In this document: piece after piece, positions 57,164-64,000 of the stretch
How the letters are laid out: every line of letters begins with the position of its first letter
Numbering within the stretch: position 1 is the first letter of the stretch
Assembly: GCF_029457495.1 (NCBI RefSeq)
Contig: NZ_CP120361.1
Location: 1,178,001-1,242,000, forward strand
Source: Chelativorans sp. AA-79
GTDB taxonomy: Bacteria > Pseudomonadota > Alphaproteobacteria > Rhizobiales > Rhizobiaceae
Reading direction: 5' to 3'
DNA length: 64,000 nt
Translations under genes and position numbers: made by a program
Notes under the pieces: generated by a model
Told to the model about the DNA's origin: nothing
The model's database searches: none
What the model saw: only the letters and a program-made list of their open reading frames with translations

Positions 57164-58033
57164 ATGTTCGATCCGGACGCACTCGTCGCCATCGATTTCC
57201 ACACCCACGCCGAGGAGCCCTGCGGAACGCATCACGACGACGGCTATGACGATTTCCAGGCCGGCATGGCGGCCTATTTCAAATCACCCTTTCCCCATCC
57301 GCCCACCATTCCGGAGACTGCCGCCTACTATCGCGAGCGCCGGATCGGCGCGGTGATCTTCCCGGTCGACGCGGAGCGGGAGTCCGGCTATCGCCGCTAC
57401 AACAACGAGGAGATGGCGGCGCTGGCGGCCGAACACAGCGATGTGCTCATCCCCTTCGCCTCGATCGATCCGGCCAAGGGCAAGATGGGTGCGCGCGAGG
57501 CGCGGCGGCTGGTCGAGCATTTCGGCATCCGCGGCTTCAAGTTCCATCCGACCTTCCAGGGCTTCTATCCGAACGACCGCAGCGCCTATGTGCTCTACGA
57601 GGCGATCGCGGAAGCGGGCGTGCCGGCGCTCTTCCACACGGGGCAGACGGGCGTCGGCGCGGGCATGCGGGGCGGCAACAATATGCGCCTCAAATACTCG
57701 AACCCGATCTATCTCGACGATGTCGCGGCCGACTTCCCGGACATGCAGATCATCATGGCCCACCCCTCCTTCCCCTGGCAGGAGGAGGCGCTGGCGGTCG
57801 CCACCCACAAGCCGAATGTGTGGATCGACCTGTCCGGCTGGTCGCCGAAATATTTCCCGCCGATCCTGGTGAAATACGCGAATTCGCTGCTCAAGGACCG
57901 GGTTCTCTTCGGCTCCGACTGGCCGGCGATCCTGCCCGACCGGTGGCTCGCCGATTTCGAGAAGCTCGACATCAAGCCGGATGTGCGGCCCCTGATCCTG
58001 AAGGAGAATGCCAGGCGGCTGCTGGGAATCTGA
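57164..58033 (+). CDS. Amidohydrolase, CouO-like aryl-beta-ketoacyl-CoA hydrolase
   Basis: A 289-residue amidohydrolase-2 family protein with a full metal site: H13 and H15 in AIDFHTHAEE, H158 in ALFHTGQTG, H200 in IIMAHPSFPWQ and D252 in VLFGSDWPAIL. In Rhodococcus jostii RHA1, CouO, an amidohydrolase dependent on the equivalent aspartate, releases the aromatic acid from the beta-keto-CoA ester and replaces thiolase and thioesterase. The neighbours here (synthetase, hydratase, hydroxyacyl-CoA dehydrogenase, MarR) match that gene set. A decarboxylase or pyrone hydrolase (LigI-like) is the main alternative. Confidence 0.75.
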   Translation: MFDPDALVAIDFHTHAEEPCGTHHDDGYDDFQAGMAAYFKSPFPHPPTIPETAAYYRERRIGAVIFPVDAERESGYRRYNNEEMAALAAEHSDVLIPFASIDPAKGKMGAREARRLVEHFGIRGFKFHPTFQGFYPNDRSAYVLYEAIAEAGVPALFHTGQTGVGAGMRGGNNMRLKYSNPIYLDDVAADFPDMQIIMAHPSFPWQEEALAVATHKPNVWIDLSGWSPKYFPPILVKYANSLLKDRVLFGSDWPAILPDRWLADFEKLDIKPDVRPLILKENARRLLGI

Positions 58034-58102
58034 AAGGGCTTGAGGAGAACGGCCCTGATTTGAAAGCGCGGCCTGGAACCGCGCGATGAGGAGGAGGAAG
58101 AC

Positions 58103-59221
58103 ATGAAAGCCTTAGTCACCGCTGCATTGGCCTTGGGCCTCTGCTCGTCCATGGTCGCGGCCGAGGCCCGCGACCTTCGGCTCGCGCCCGGCGCGCCGCC
58201 GGCGCATCCCGCCTATGATCCGCTCTACTCCACGCTGGTGGAGGAACTGCCGAAGGAGACCGATGGCGCGCTCACCGGCACGGTGCTCGGCACCGAGGTG
58301 GTGAATATCGGCGGCATGAAGGGCGCCCTGCAGTCCGGCATCGCCGAGGTGGGCAATCTCTTGCCGCTCTACTTCCCCGGAGACCTGCCGAACTCGGCGC
58401 TCATCGGCGACCTCGCCTTCCTCGGCCGCGATCCGCATGTCATGGGTGCGGCGATGACCGAATATGTCGTCACCTGCGAGGACTGCCAGGCCGAGTTCGC
58501 CAAGCTCGGCGCCGTCTTCCTGGGCGCCGGCTCGTCTGATGTCTACGTTCTTCTCACCACCAAGCCCGTGCGCACGAAGGCCGATCTGCAGGCCCTGCGC
58601 CTCAGGAGCGGCGGAGCGCCCTTCGCCCGCTGGGCCGAATATGTCGGCGCGTCGCCCGTCAATGTGCCGGTCTCCGACACGTTCGAGAGCATGTCGCAGG
58701 GTGTGATCGACGGCACGATGGGCTCCATCTCCGACCTCATGTCCTACCGGCTGGTGGACCTCGCCCGCTACGTGATCGAGCTGCCGCTGGGCACCTATCA
58801 CGCGACCTCCAATTTCACGGTGAATTCCGACGCCTGGAAGTCGCTCAGCGCGGAGGAGCGCCGCGGTTTCGTCCGCGCTGCCAACAAGGGCAATGTCGCC
58901 TTCACGGAGAACTGGGGTTTCGAGCGGCCGGACATCGCGCGCAAGGCCGCGGCCGACGCCGGGCTCGAATTCATCGAGCCGGAGCAGGAACTGGTGGACG
59001 CCACCGCCGCCTTCACCGAAGAGGACCTGCAGAAGGCGGCCGGCATCGCGGAGAGCCAGTACGGGATTTCCGACGCTGCGGCCAAGGTCGCCCGCTTCCG
59101 GGAACTGGTCACCAAATGGACCGGTCTCGTCGAGGAAGCCGGGCACGACCCGCAGAAGATCGCCGAGGCGATCCAGGCGGAGGTCTGGGACAAGGTCGAC
59201 TACGAGACATACGGCATGTGA
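58103..59221 (+). CDS. TRAP importer, periplasmic binding protein (second system)
   Basis: A 372-residue DctP-family protein with a signal peptide (ALVTAALALGLCSSMVAA). Mature segments include NIGGMKGALQSGIAEVGNLL, LRLRSGGAPFARWAEYVGAS with a likely carboxylate-binding arginine, and MSQGVIDGTMGSISDLMSYR. It follows the CouO-like gene by 69 bases with a strong GAGGAGGA site, so aromatic acids are the likely cargo. A stem-loop follows it. Confidence 0.85.
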   Translation: MKALVTAALALGLCSSMVAAEARDLRLAPGAPPAHPAYDPLYSTLVEELPKETDGALTGTVLGTEVVNIGGMKGALQSGIAEVGNLLPLYFPGDLPNSALIGDLAFLGRDPHVMGAAMTEYVVTCEDCQAEFAKLGAVFLGAGSSDVYVLLTTKPVRTKADLQALRLRSGGAPFARWAEYVGASPVNVPVSDTFESMSQGVIDGTMGSISDLMSYRLVDLARYVIELPLGTYHATSNFTVNSDAWKSLSAEERRGFVRAANKGNVAFTENWGFERPDIARKAAADAGLEFIEPEQELVDATAAFTEEDLQKAAGIAESQYGISDAAAKVARFRELVTKWTGLVEEAGHDPQKIAEAIQAEVWDKVDYETYGM

Positions 59222-59228
59222 CGTCACC

Positions 59229-59256
59229 GGCGGCGCAGCCGTTCCGCCGCGCCGCC
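59229..59256 (+). other. Intercistronic stem-loop after the second TRAP binding-protein gene
   Basis: GGCGGCGC and GCGCCGCC form a perfect 8-bp stem with a 12-base loop, eight bases after the stop codon, without a T tract. Like the hairpins after ehuB and smoE, it probably stabilises the binding-protein mRNA. Confidence 0.5.
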
Positions 59257-59279
59257 TCCCTCCTTCGAAAGGGATAGCG

Positions 59280-59819
59280 ATGCGCTCCCGCATCCTTGCC
59301 TTGGTCCGGCAACTCACGAGCCTGCTCGCCCTCGTCGGGGCTGTCGGCGTGCTGGCGATGCTCCTCCATGTCACTGCGGATGTCGTCGCGCGGCAGGTTC
59401 TTACCCGCTCCATCCCGGCCACGGTGGAGATCGTGTCTCGCTACTACATGCTGCTCATCGCCTTCCTGCCGCTCGGCTGGACCGAGCGGCGCGGAGAGAT
59501 GATCAGCGTCGATCTCTTCTCCGGCCTCTTCCGAGGGCCCCTCGACCGGATCAACATGGCCTTCGTCCATCTCCTCAGCCTCGCGGCCTTCCTGTTGCTG
59601 GCTTACACCACCTGGTTCGCGGCCATGCGCGAATTCGGGGCCAAGAGCTTCGTGCTCTCGCTCAGCGTGGCGGTGCCGGTCTGGCCGGGCTTCTTCATCC
59701 TGCCGGTCGCCTTTGCGCTCGCAAGCGTCGTCACCGCGCTCAGGCTCTATCTCTGCCTGACGGGACAGGAAGATGCAGAGGCATTCACGGAAACGGGCGA
59801 AAGGGGAACCCAACCGTGA
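59280..59819 (+). CDS. TRAP importer, small permease subunit (second system)
   Basis: A 179-residue DctQ-type protein with four helices (LTSLLALVGAVGVLAMLLHV, YYMLLIAFLPLGWTERRGEM, FVHLLSLAAFLLLAYTTWF, FFILPVAFALASVVTALRL). It starts at the ATG at 59280 after GAAAGGGA; the longer frame lies in the binding-protein gene. It overlaps the large subunit gene, whose GTG lies inside its last codons. Confidence 0.85.
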   Translation: MRSRILALVRQLTSLLALVGAVGVLAMLLHVTADVVARQVLTRSIPATVEIVSRYYMLLIAFLPLGWTERRGEMISVDLFSGLFRGPLDRINMAFVHLLSLAAFLLLAYTTWFAAMREFGAKSFVLSLSVAVPVWPGFFILPVAFALASVVTALRLYLCLTGQEDAEAFTETGERGTQP

Positions 59820-61123
59820 GCGTCACCACCGGGCTTGCCGGAATCGCCGTCCTTCTTGTCCTTCTGGCGTTGCGCGTGCCGGTCGCGGTGGCGCTCATCC
59901 TCGTCTCCTTTGGCGGGATCTGGCTGATGCTGGGCTTCACGCCGGCCGTCGGCATCCTGACGACGACGCCTTACGATTTCGTGGCGAGCTGGACACTGTC
60001 GGCCGTGCCCATGTTCCTGCTCATGGGTTTCGTCGCCTATCACGCGGGGCTGACCACGAGCCTCTTCGGCGCCGCCAACCGGGCGCTCCGCCGCATGCCG
60101 GGCGGTCTCGGCATGGCGGCCGTGCTTGCCTGCACGGGCTTTGCCTCCGTCTGCGGATCGAGCCTCGCCTGCGCGGCCGCGATGGGGCGAATCGCCATCC
60201 CCGAGATGATCAGGGCCGGCTACCGGCCGAGCTTCGCCACGGGCACGCTCGCCGCCGGCGGCACGATCGGCGCGCTGATCCCGCCATCCATCCTCATGAT
60301 CATTTATGGCGTCTTCGCCGAGACCTCGGTGACCAAGGTGTTCCTCGGCGGCATCTCGGTGGGCGTGCTCACCGCCGCCTCGTACTGCCTGCTGATCTAT
60401 GTCGTCGCCAAGCTGCGTCCCGATGTCGTCCCGCTGCCGGAAAAGGATGGCGCGGCAATCCAGGAGGTCGGGGTCTGGCGGGCCATCTGGCCGCTTCTGG
60501 CGCTCATCGCCCTCGTCTTCGGCGGCCTCTTCAGCGGCCTCTTCACCGCCACCGAGGCGGGGGCGATCGGTGCGGCCGGCGCGATCGTCATCGCACTCGT
60601 CACCCGGGAGCTCAACTGGAAGCGCTTCCGGATGGCACTGCTGGAAACCGTCGGCACCTCGGTTTCTCTTTTCATCATCGGCGTGGGCGCGGTCATGTTC
60701 ACGCGATTCCTGGGGTTGAGCGGTACTGCGGGCTTCATAAGCTCCGCGGTCACCGCCTGGGACCTGAACTATGTCGAGCTCATGATCCTGATCGTGGTGC
60801 TCTATCTGATCCTCGGAATGTTCATGGAGCCTTTCGGGGCCATGCTGGTCACGCTTCCGGTGCTCCTGCCGCTGCTCAATACCGCCTCCATCAGCCTCGT
60901 CTGGTTCGGCGTGCTGCTCGTCAAGCTTCTCGAAGTGGGCATGATCACGCCGCCGCTCGGCATGAACGTCTTCGTCATCCGCAATGTCGCCGGCCAATAT
61001 GCCAGCCTCAACGATGTCTTCCGCGGCGTGTCTCTCTTCATCGTCACCGACATCGTAATCATCGCGCTTCTCATCGCCTTTCCCGGCCTCGTCCTTGCCA
61101 TTGCCGATCTGCGCGCGCATTGA
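59816..61123 (+). CDS. TRAP importer, large permease subunit (second system)
   Basis: A 435-residue DctM-family membrane protein with about 12 helices, for example AVPMFLLMGFVAYHAGLTTS, CTGFASVCGSSLACAAAMG and GTIGALIPPSILMIIYGVFA. It begins with GTG in a four-base overlap with the small-subunit gene. It is followed by a GntR regulator after 23 bases. Confidence 0.88.
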   Translation: MSVTTGLAGIAVLLVLLALRVPVAVALILVSFGGIWLMLGFTPAVGILTTTPYDFVASWTLSAVPMFLLMGFVAYHAGLTTSLFGAANRALRRMPGGLGMAAVLACTGFASVCGSSLACAAAMGRIAIPEMIRAGYRPSFATGTLAAGGTIGALIPPSILMIIYGVFAETSVTKVFLGGISVGVLTAASYCLLIYVVAKLRPDVVPLPEKDGAAIQEVGVWRAIWPLLALIALVFGGLFSGLFTATEAGAIGAAGAIVIALVTRELNWKRFRMALLETVGTSVSLFIIGVGAVMFTRFLGLSGTAGFISSAVTAWDLNYVELMILIVVLYLILGMFMEPFGAMLVTLPVLLPLLNTASISLVWFGVLLVKLLEVGMITPPLGMNVFVIRNVAGQYASLNDVFRGVSLFIVTDIVIIALLIAFPGLVLAIADLRAH

Positions 61124-61146
61124 GCTTGCCGTCCCGGCGTGCTTGA

Positions 61147-61923
61147 ATGCAGGTGACAATGCAGAGGCCCAACTTGCGCAACACCGGCGAGAAGAGGAAG
61201 AAGGAGGCTTCCGCTTCGGCTGCCAAGCCGAACGGCGAGCGGGTGCGTGGCGCGGGTTCGCAGACGGTCTATCATGCGTTGCGCAAGGCCATCCTGGAGC
61301 TCGAGCTCGCCCCCGGCAGCGGCCTCGACGAGGTGCGGCTCTCGGAGCAGTTCCGGATGTCGCGCACGCCCATCCGCGAGGCGCTGGTGCGGCTCGCCGC
61401 CGAGGGGCTCGTCAACACGCTGCCCAACCGCAACACCATCGTCGCGCCGATCGATTTCGTGCGGCTGCCCGTCTATTTCGAGGCGCTGACGCTCATGTAC
61501 CGCGTCACCACGCGGTCGGCCGCCGTCCACCGCAAGCCGGAGCACCTCGCCAAGATCCGCAGCTATCAGGCGCTGTTCGCCGAATCCGTGCGCCAGCGCG
61601 ACGCGCTTGCCATGATCGAGGCCAACCGCGATTTCCATGTGGCGATCGCCGAGACGGCGGGAAACCATTATTTCACCGGTCTCTTCACGCGGCTGCTCGA
61701 TGAAGGGCGGCGCATTCTCAGGCTCTATTATTCCTCCTTCGACGACCGCCTGCCCAGGCAATATGTCGAGGAGCACGAGCGGATCATTGCGGCCGTCGAG
61801 TCGGGTGACGCGGAGCTCTGCGAACGGCTCGCCACGGACCATGCCGCGCAGATCGTAAGGCAGATCCAGAGCTATCTCGTGCGTGACACGGCCGCTCAGG
61901 TAAGCCTGGACGCCGGATCCTGA
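61147..61923 (+). CDS. GntR-family regulator (FCD subfamily)
   Basis: A 258-residue regulator with a lysine-rich N-terminal tail, a winged helix (LDEVRLSEQFRMSRTPIREA, then LVRLAAEGLVNTLPNRNTIV) and a helical FCD domain with metal-site histidines (NRDFHVAIAETAGNHYF, YVEEHERIIAAVES). It lies 23 bases after the second TRAP system and probably controls it. ATGs at 61147 and 61159 are both possible; the second has AGGTG before it. Confidence 0.88.
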   Translation: MQVTMQRPNLRNTGEKRKKEASASAAKPNGERVRGAGSQTVYHALRKAILELELAPGSGLDEVRLSEQFRMSRTPIREALVRLAAEGLVNTLPNRNTIVAPIDFVRLPVYFEALTLMYRVTTRSAAVHRKPEHLAKIRSYQALFAESVRQRDALAMIEANRDFHVAIAETAGNHYFTGLFTRLLDEGRRILRLYYSSFDDRLPRQYVEEHERIIAAVESGDAELCERLATDHAAQIVRQIQSYLVRDTAAQVSLDAGS

Positions 61924-62018
61924 GAACAACCGGTTCATTTATGTAGGCAGTTTGTCGACCGAATTGCCGCGACCTGCTTTATATGCGACCAATCCGCATG
62001 TCAGAGAGGCGAGGAACG

Positions 62019-63326
62019 ATGCTTGTAGGCGAATACACGATCCCCGGCATGCATGTGCGCGATCATGTGGTGCCGGTGCCGCTCGACTGGTCGAAGCCCG
62101 ACGGCGCGTCGATCGAGGTCTTCGCGCGCGAGGTGGTGGATCCGACGCGCAGGGACGAGGATCTGCCGAAGCTTGCCTTTCTGCAGGGCGGACCCGGCGG
62201 CAAGTCGCCCCGCCCGGTTCCCGGCAGTCCGCCCTGGCTTGCGGAGGCGCTCGAGACGCACCGCGTCATCCTCGTGGACCAGCGCGGCACGGGACGCAGC
62301 TCGCCCATCGAACGCCGGGTGATGGAGCGCTTTTCCACGGCCGATGCGGCCGCGGACTATCTGGCCTGCTTCCGCGCGGATTCCATCGTCGCCGATTGCG
62401 AGCACCTGCGGAAGCAGGTGTTCGGCGGCGGCAGATGGGAGACGCTGGGACAGAGCTATGGCGGGTTCCTCACGCTCACCTACCTTTCGCAGGCGCCGGA
62501 GGGCCTTTCCGCCTGCTATGTCACGGGCGGGCTTGCGAGCATCCGTCCTTCGGCGGAGGAGGTCTACCGGCGCACCTATCCGCGCGTGGCCGCGAAGACC
62601 GCGCGCTATTACAAGCGCTACCCCGGCGATGTGGAGCGCGTGGGCGCGTTGGCCGACTTCATCGACGCCCATGACGTGCGCCTGCCCGATGGCGACCGCT
62701 TGACGGTGCGGCGCCTGCAGACCGTCGGCAACGATTTCGGCATGGCTCCGGGTTTCGAAAACATCCATTGGCTCGTCGACGAGGCATTCTCCGGCCCGGA
62801 ACGCCTTTCCGATCACTTCCTTTGGGCGGTGATGTCGTTGACCTCCTACGATTCCAACCCGCTTTTCGCCGTTCTCCAGGAAAGCATCTATGGCGAAGGG
62901 GAGGGCGCGACGGACTGGGCGGCGGAACGCGTGCGTGGTGATTTTCCGGAGTTCGTGCCCGAGCGGCGGCCGCTCCTCTTCACTGGCGAGATGTTCTTTC
63001 CCTGGATGTTCGAGGAAATCCGCTCGCTCAGGCCTTTCCGGGCGGGCGCGGAAGCGTTGGCGAAACGGCCGGGCTACAGCCGCCTCTACGATGCTGAGCG
63101 GCTTGCTTCGAACGAGGTGCCGGTCGCGGCCGTGATCTATCACGACGACATGTATGTGGATGCCGGCTTGTCACTCGAGACGGCCGCCCATGTCGGCAAT
63201 CTTCAGTACTGGATCACCAACGAGTACGAGCATGACGGCGTACGTCAGTCGGGCGAGGTCTTCAAGCGGCTGACGAAGCTTGTGAAGGAGAACGGTGGCC
63301 CCCTGAAGGGGGAGGCGCGGGGGTAA
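62019..63326 (+). CDS. Alpha/beta-hydrolase, proline iminopeptidase-like (S33)
   Basis: A 435-residue peptidase S33 family protein, longer than the small Pip enzymes and like the prolyl aminopeptidases with an enlarged cap. It contains LAFLQGGPGGKSPRP (oxyanion loop), VDQRGTGRSSPIERR and the nucleophile elbow GQSYGGFLTLTYLS. The ATG at 62019 follows GGCGAGGAA. It removes N-terminal proline from peptides. The next gene may belong to hydroxyproline breakdown, which would give the pair a shared purpose. Confidence 0.82.
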   Translation: MLVGEYTIPGMHVRDHVVPVPLDWSKPDGASIEVFAREVVDPTRRDEDLPKLAFLQGGPGGKSPRPVPGSPPWLAEALETHRVILVDQRGTGRSSPIERRVMERFSTADAAADYLACFRADSIVADCEHLRKQVFGGGRWETLGQSYGGFLTLTYLSQAPEGLSACYVTGGLASIRPSAEEVYRRTYPRVAAKTARYYKRYPGDVERVGALADFIDAHDVRLPDGDRLTVRRLQTVGNDFGMAPGFENIHWLVDEAFSGPERLSDHFLWAVMSLTSYDSNPLFAVLQESIYGEGEGATDWAAERVRGDFPEFVPERRPLLFTGEMFFPWMFEEIRSLRPFRAGAEALAKRPGYSRLYDAERLASNEVPVAAVIYHDDMYVDAGLSLETAAHVGNLQYWITNEYEHDGVRQSGEVFKRLTKLVKENGGPLKGEARG

Positions 63327-63522
63327 ATTCCGCCCCATTTCCGCACCTAGAAGAGGTTCCCGCAAAACAGAATTCCACTCGCTCTTCGCTATCGCACTGC
63401 TCGACTTGACGACGGAATCCGGGCACCTGCCCGATCACGATTCCCGCAACTTTCTGTCGACAAACTAAATACAACACTTTAAAGTTCAAGCGATCTACAG
63501 TTCACCTTCGCAGAGGAATGGA

Positions 63523-64000
63523 ATGCAGAAGAGCGACTTCCGCGGCGTGTTGCCCGCAATCACCACGAAGATGACGGCTGACCAGGAAGTCGATCTCGCT
63601 GGCGTCCGGGCAGACATTGCCTTCCAGATCGAGGGCGGGGTGGATGCGATCGTGCTCTGCGGCTCGCTGGGCGAGGCTTCCAGCCTGACGCGGGATGAGA
63701 AGATCGCCATAGCCAAGGCCGCGAAGGAAGAGGCGAAGGGACGTCTGCCGATCGTACTCACGATCGCCGAGGATTCCACCGCCGCCGGCGCCTCGCTTGC
63801 CGCGGAAGCCGAAAAGATCGGCGTCGATGGCCTGATGGTGCTGCCAGCCATGCGGTATCTGGCCGATGACCGCGAAGTGGTGGTCCATTACCGTGCCGTC
63901 GCGGCGGCTTCGAAGCTCCCCATCATCATCTACAACAACCCGCTCGCCTACGGCATCAACATCACCACCGAGATGCTGAAGGAGATGGCCGACGAGCCCA
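63523..64000 (+). CDS. Dihydrodipicolinate-synthase-family lyase, possibly HypD (cut by window end)
   Basis: The first 159 codons of a class I aldolase-fold DapA-family enzyme. It shows FRGVLPAITTKMTADQEVDL, DAIVLCGSLGEASSLTRDEK, DGLMVLPAMRYLADDREVVV and IIYNNPLAYGINITTEMLKE. The pattern resembles 1-pyrroline-4-hydroxy-2-carboxylate deaminases of hydroxyproline catabolism more than DapA, but the Schiff-base lysine lies beyond the edge. The 196-base spacer before it holds no clear gene. The family is sure; the substrate is a guess. Confidence 0.7.
   Translation, partial: MQKSDFRGVLPAITTKMTADQEVDLAGVRADIAFQIEGGVDAIVLCGSLGEASSLTRDEKIAIAKAAKEEAKGRLPIVLTIAEDSTAAGASLAAEAEKIGVDGLMVLPAMRYLADDREVVVHYRAVAAASKLPIIIYNNPLAYGINITTEMLKEMADEP

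Noticed and set aside
57164..58033. Amidohydrolase as LigI (2-pyrone-4,6-dicarboxylate hydrolase)
   Set aside because: It would link ring cleavage to 4-oxalomesaconate, but the gene is coupled in position to hydratase, MarR and synthetase genes and the sequence pattern fits CouO better; kept as an alternative only.
63523..64000. DapA, dihydrodipicolinate synthase of lysine synthesis
   Set aside because: The neighbourhood is catabolic, and the YNNPLAYGINIT region resembles pyrroline-carboxylate deaminases more than DapA; undecided without the rest of the gene.

Overview
This window is high-GC chromosomal DNA from an alphaproteobacterium, most likely of the order Hyphomicrobiales (Rhizobiales), in the neighbourhood of Mesorhizobium, Chelativorans or Nitratireductor. 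The reasons are codon bias towards G/C at third positions, tightly packed operons, an ehu/eut/doe ectoine-utilisation locus, a smo polyol operon, many TRAP and ABC importers, and a GC-rich palindromic intergenic repeat of a kind common in that order. I found no rRNA, tRNA, CRISPR array, insertion sequence, prophage or replication origin. About 61 protein genes are supported, plus one clear aminotransferase remnant. Almost all of the window is catabolism, transport and local regulation.

Layout. (1) 0.3-2.2 kb: a Crp/Fnr-type regulator and a LuxR-type regulator with a degenerate receiver, closed by a good terminator. (2) 2.2-9.3 kb: pobA divergent from pobR (4-hydroxybenzoate hydroxylation), a broken aminotransferase remnant, glutaryl-CoA dehydrogenase, a succinate/glutarate-semialdehyde dehydrogenase, and a class V aminotransferase with a cupin protein. 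(3) 9.3-14.1 kb: a metal-dependent hydrolase and the homogentisate operon hmgA-fahA-maiA, divergent from its MarR regulator across a palindromic operator. (4) 14.1-27.6 kb: an ectoine/hydroxyectoine locus. The minus-strand arm is ehuB-ehuC-ehuD-ehuA-eutB-eutC-asnC followed by a doeC-like dehydrogenase, a second ectoine-hydrolase-like protein and a doeD-like transaminase. The plus-strand arm is doeA, an M20 deacetylase and a GntR regulator. (5) 27.8-37.9 kb: a P-loop orphan, a SorC-type regulator and a polyol operon (smoEFGK, smoS, a second SDR, a HAD phosphatase, an FGGY kinase). (6) 37.9-39.9 kb: an L,D-transpeptidase, a glycine-zipper lipoprotein and an SDR.

(7) 40.0-61.9 kb is an aromatic catabolic island. 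It holds an IclR regulator with two matching operators, a LigM/DesA-like tetrahydrofolate-dependent O-demethylase, a 6PGDH-like dehydrogenase, a TRAP importer, a catechol-2,3-dioxygenase-type (VOC) ring-cleavage enzyme, then GalB-, GalC- and GalD-like enzymes of the 4-oxalomesaconate route, and a LysR regulator with two DNA-binding domains. A second block follows: acyl-CoA dehydrogenase, hydroxyacyl-CoA dehydrogenase, feruloyl/coumaroyl-CoA synthetase, enoyl-CoA hydratase, MarR regulator and a CouO-like amidohydrolase, then a second TRAP importer and a GntR regulator. Together they suggest that plant phenylpropanoids are shortened by thiolase-free beta-oxidation to benzoates, O-demethylated, ring-cleaved and converted to pyruvate and oxaloacetate. 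The unusual element is the VOC-type dioxygenase feeding a GalBCD lower pathway, where a LigAB-type (GalA/DesB) enzyme is expected. (8) 62.0-64.0 kb: an S33 aminopeptidase and the start of a dihydrodipicolinate-synthase-family gene, possibly hydroxyproline catabolism, cut by the window edge.

Two copies of an approximately 155-bp palindromic repeat with 35-43 bp terminal inverted repeats lie at 32.8 kb and 53.7 kb, in opposite orientation.
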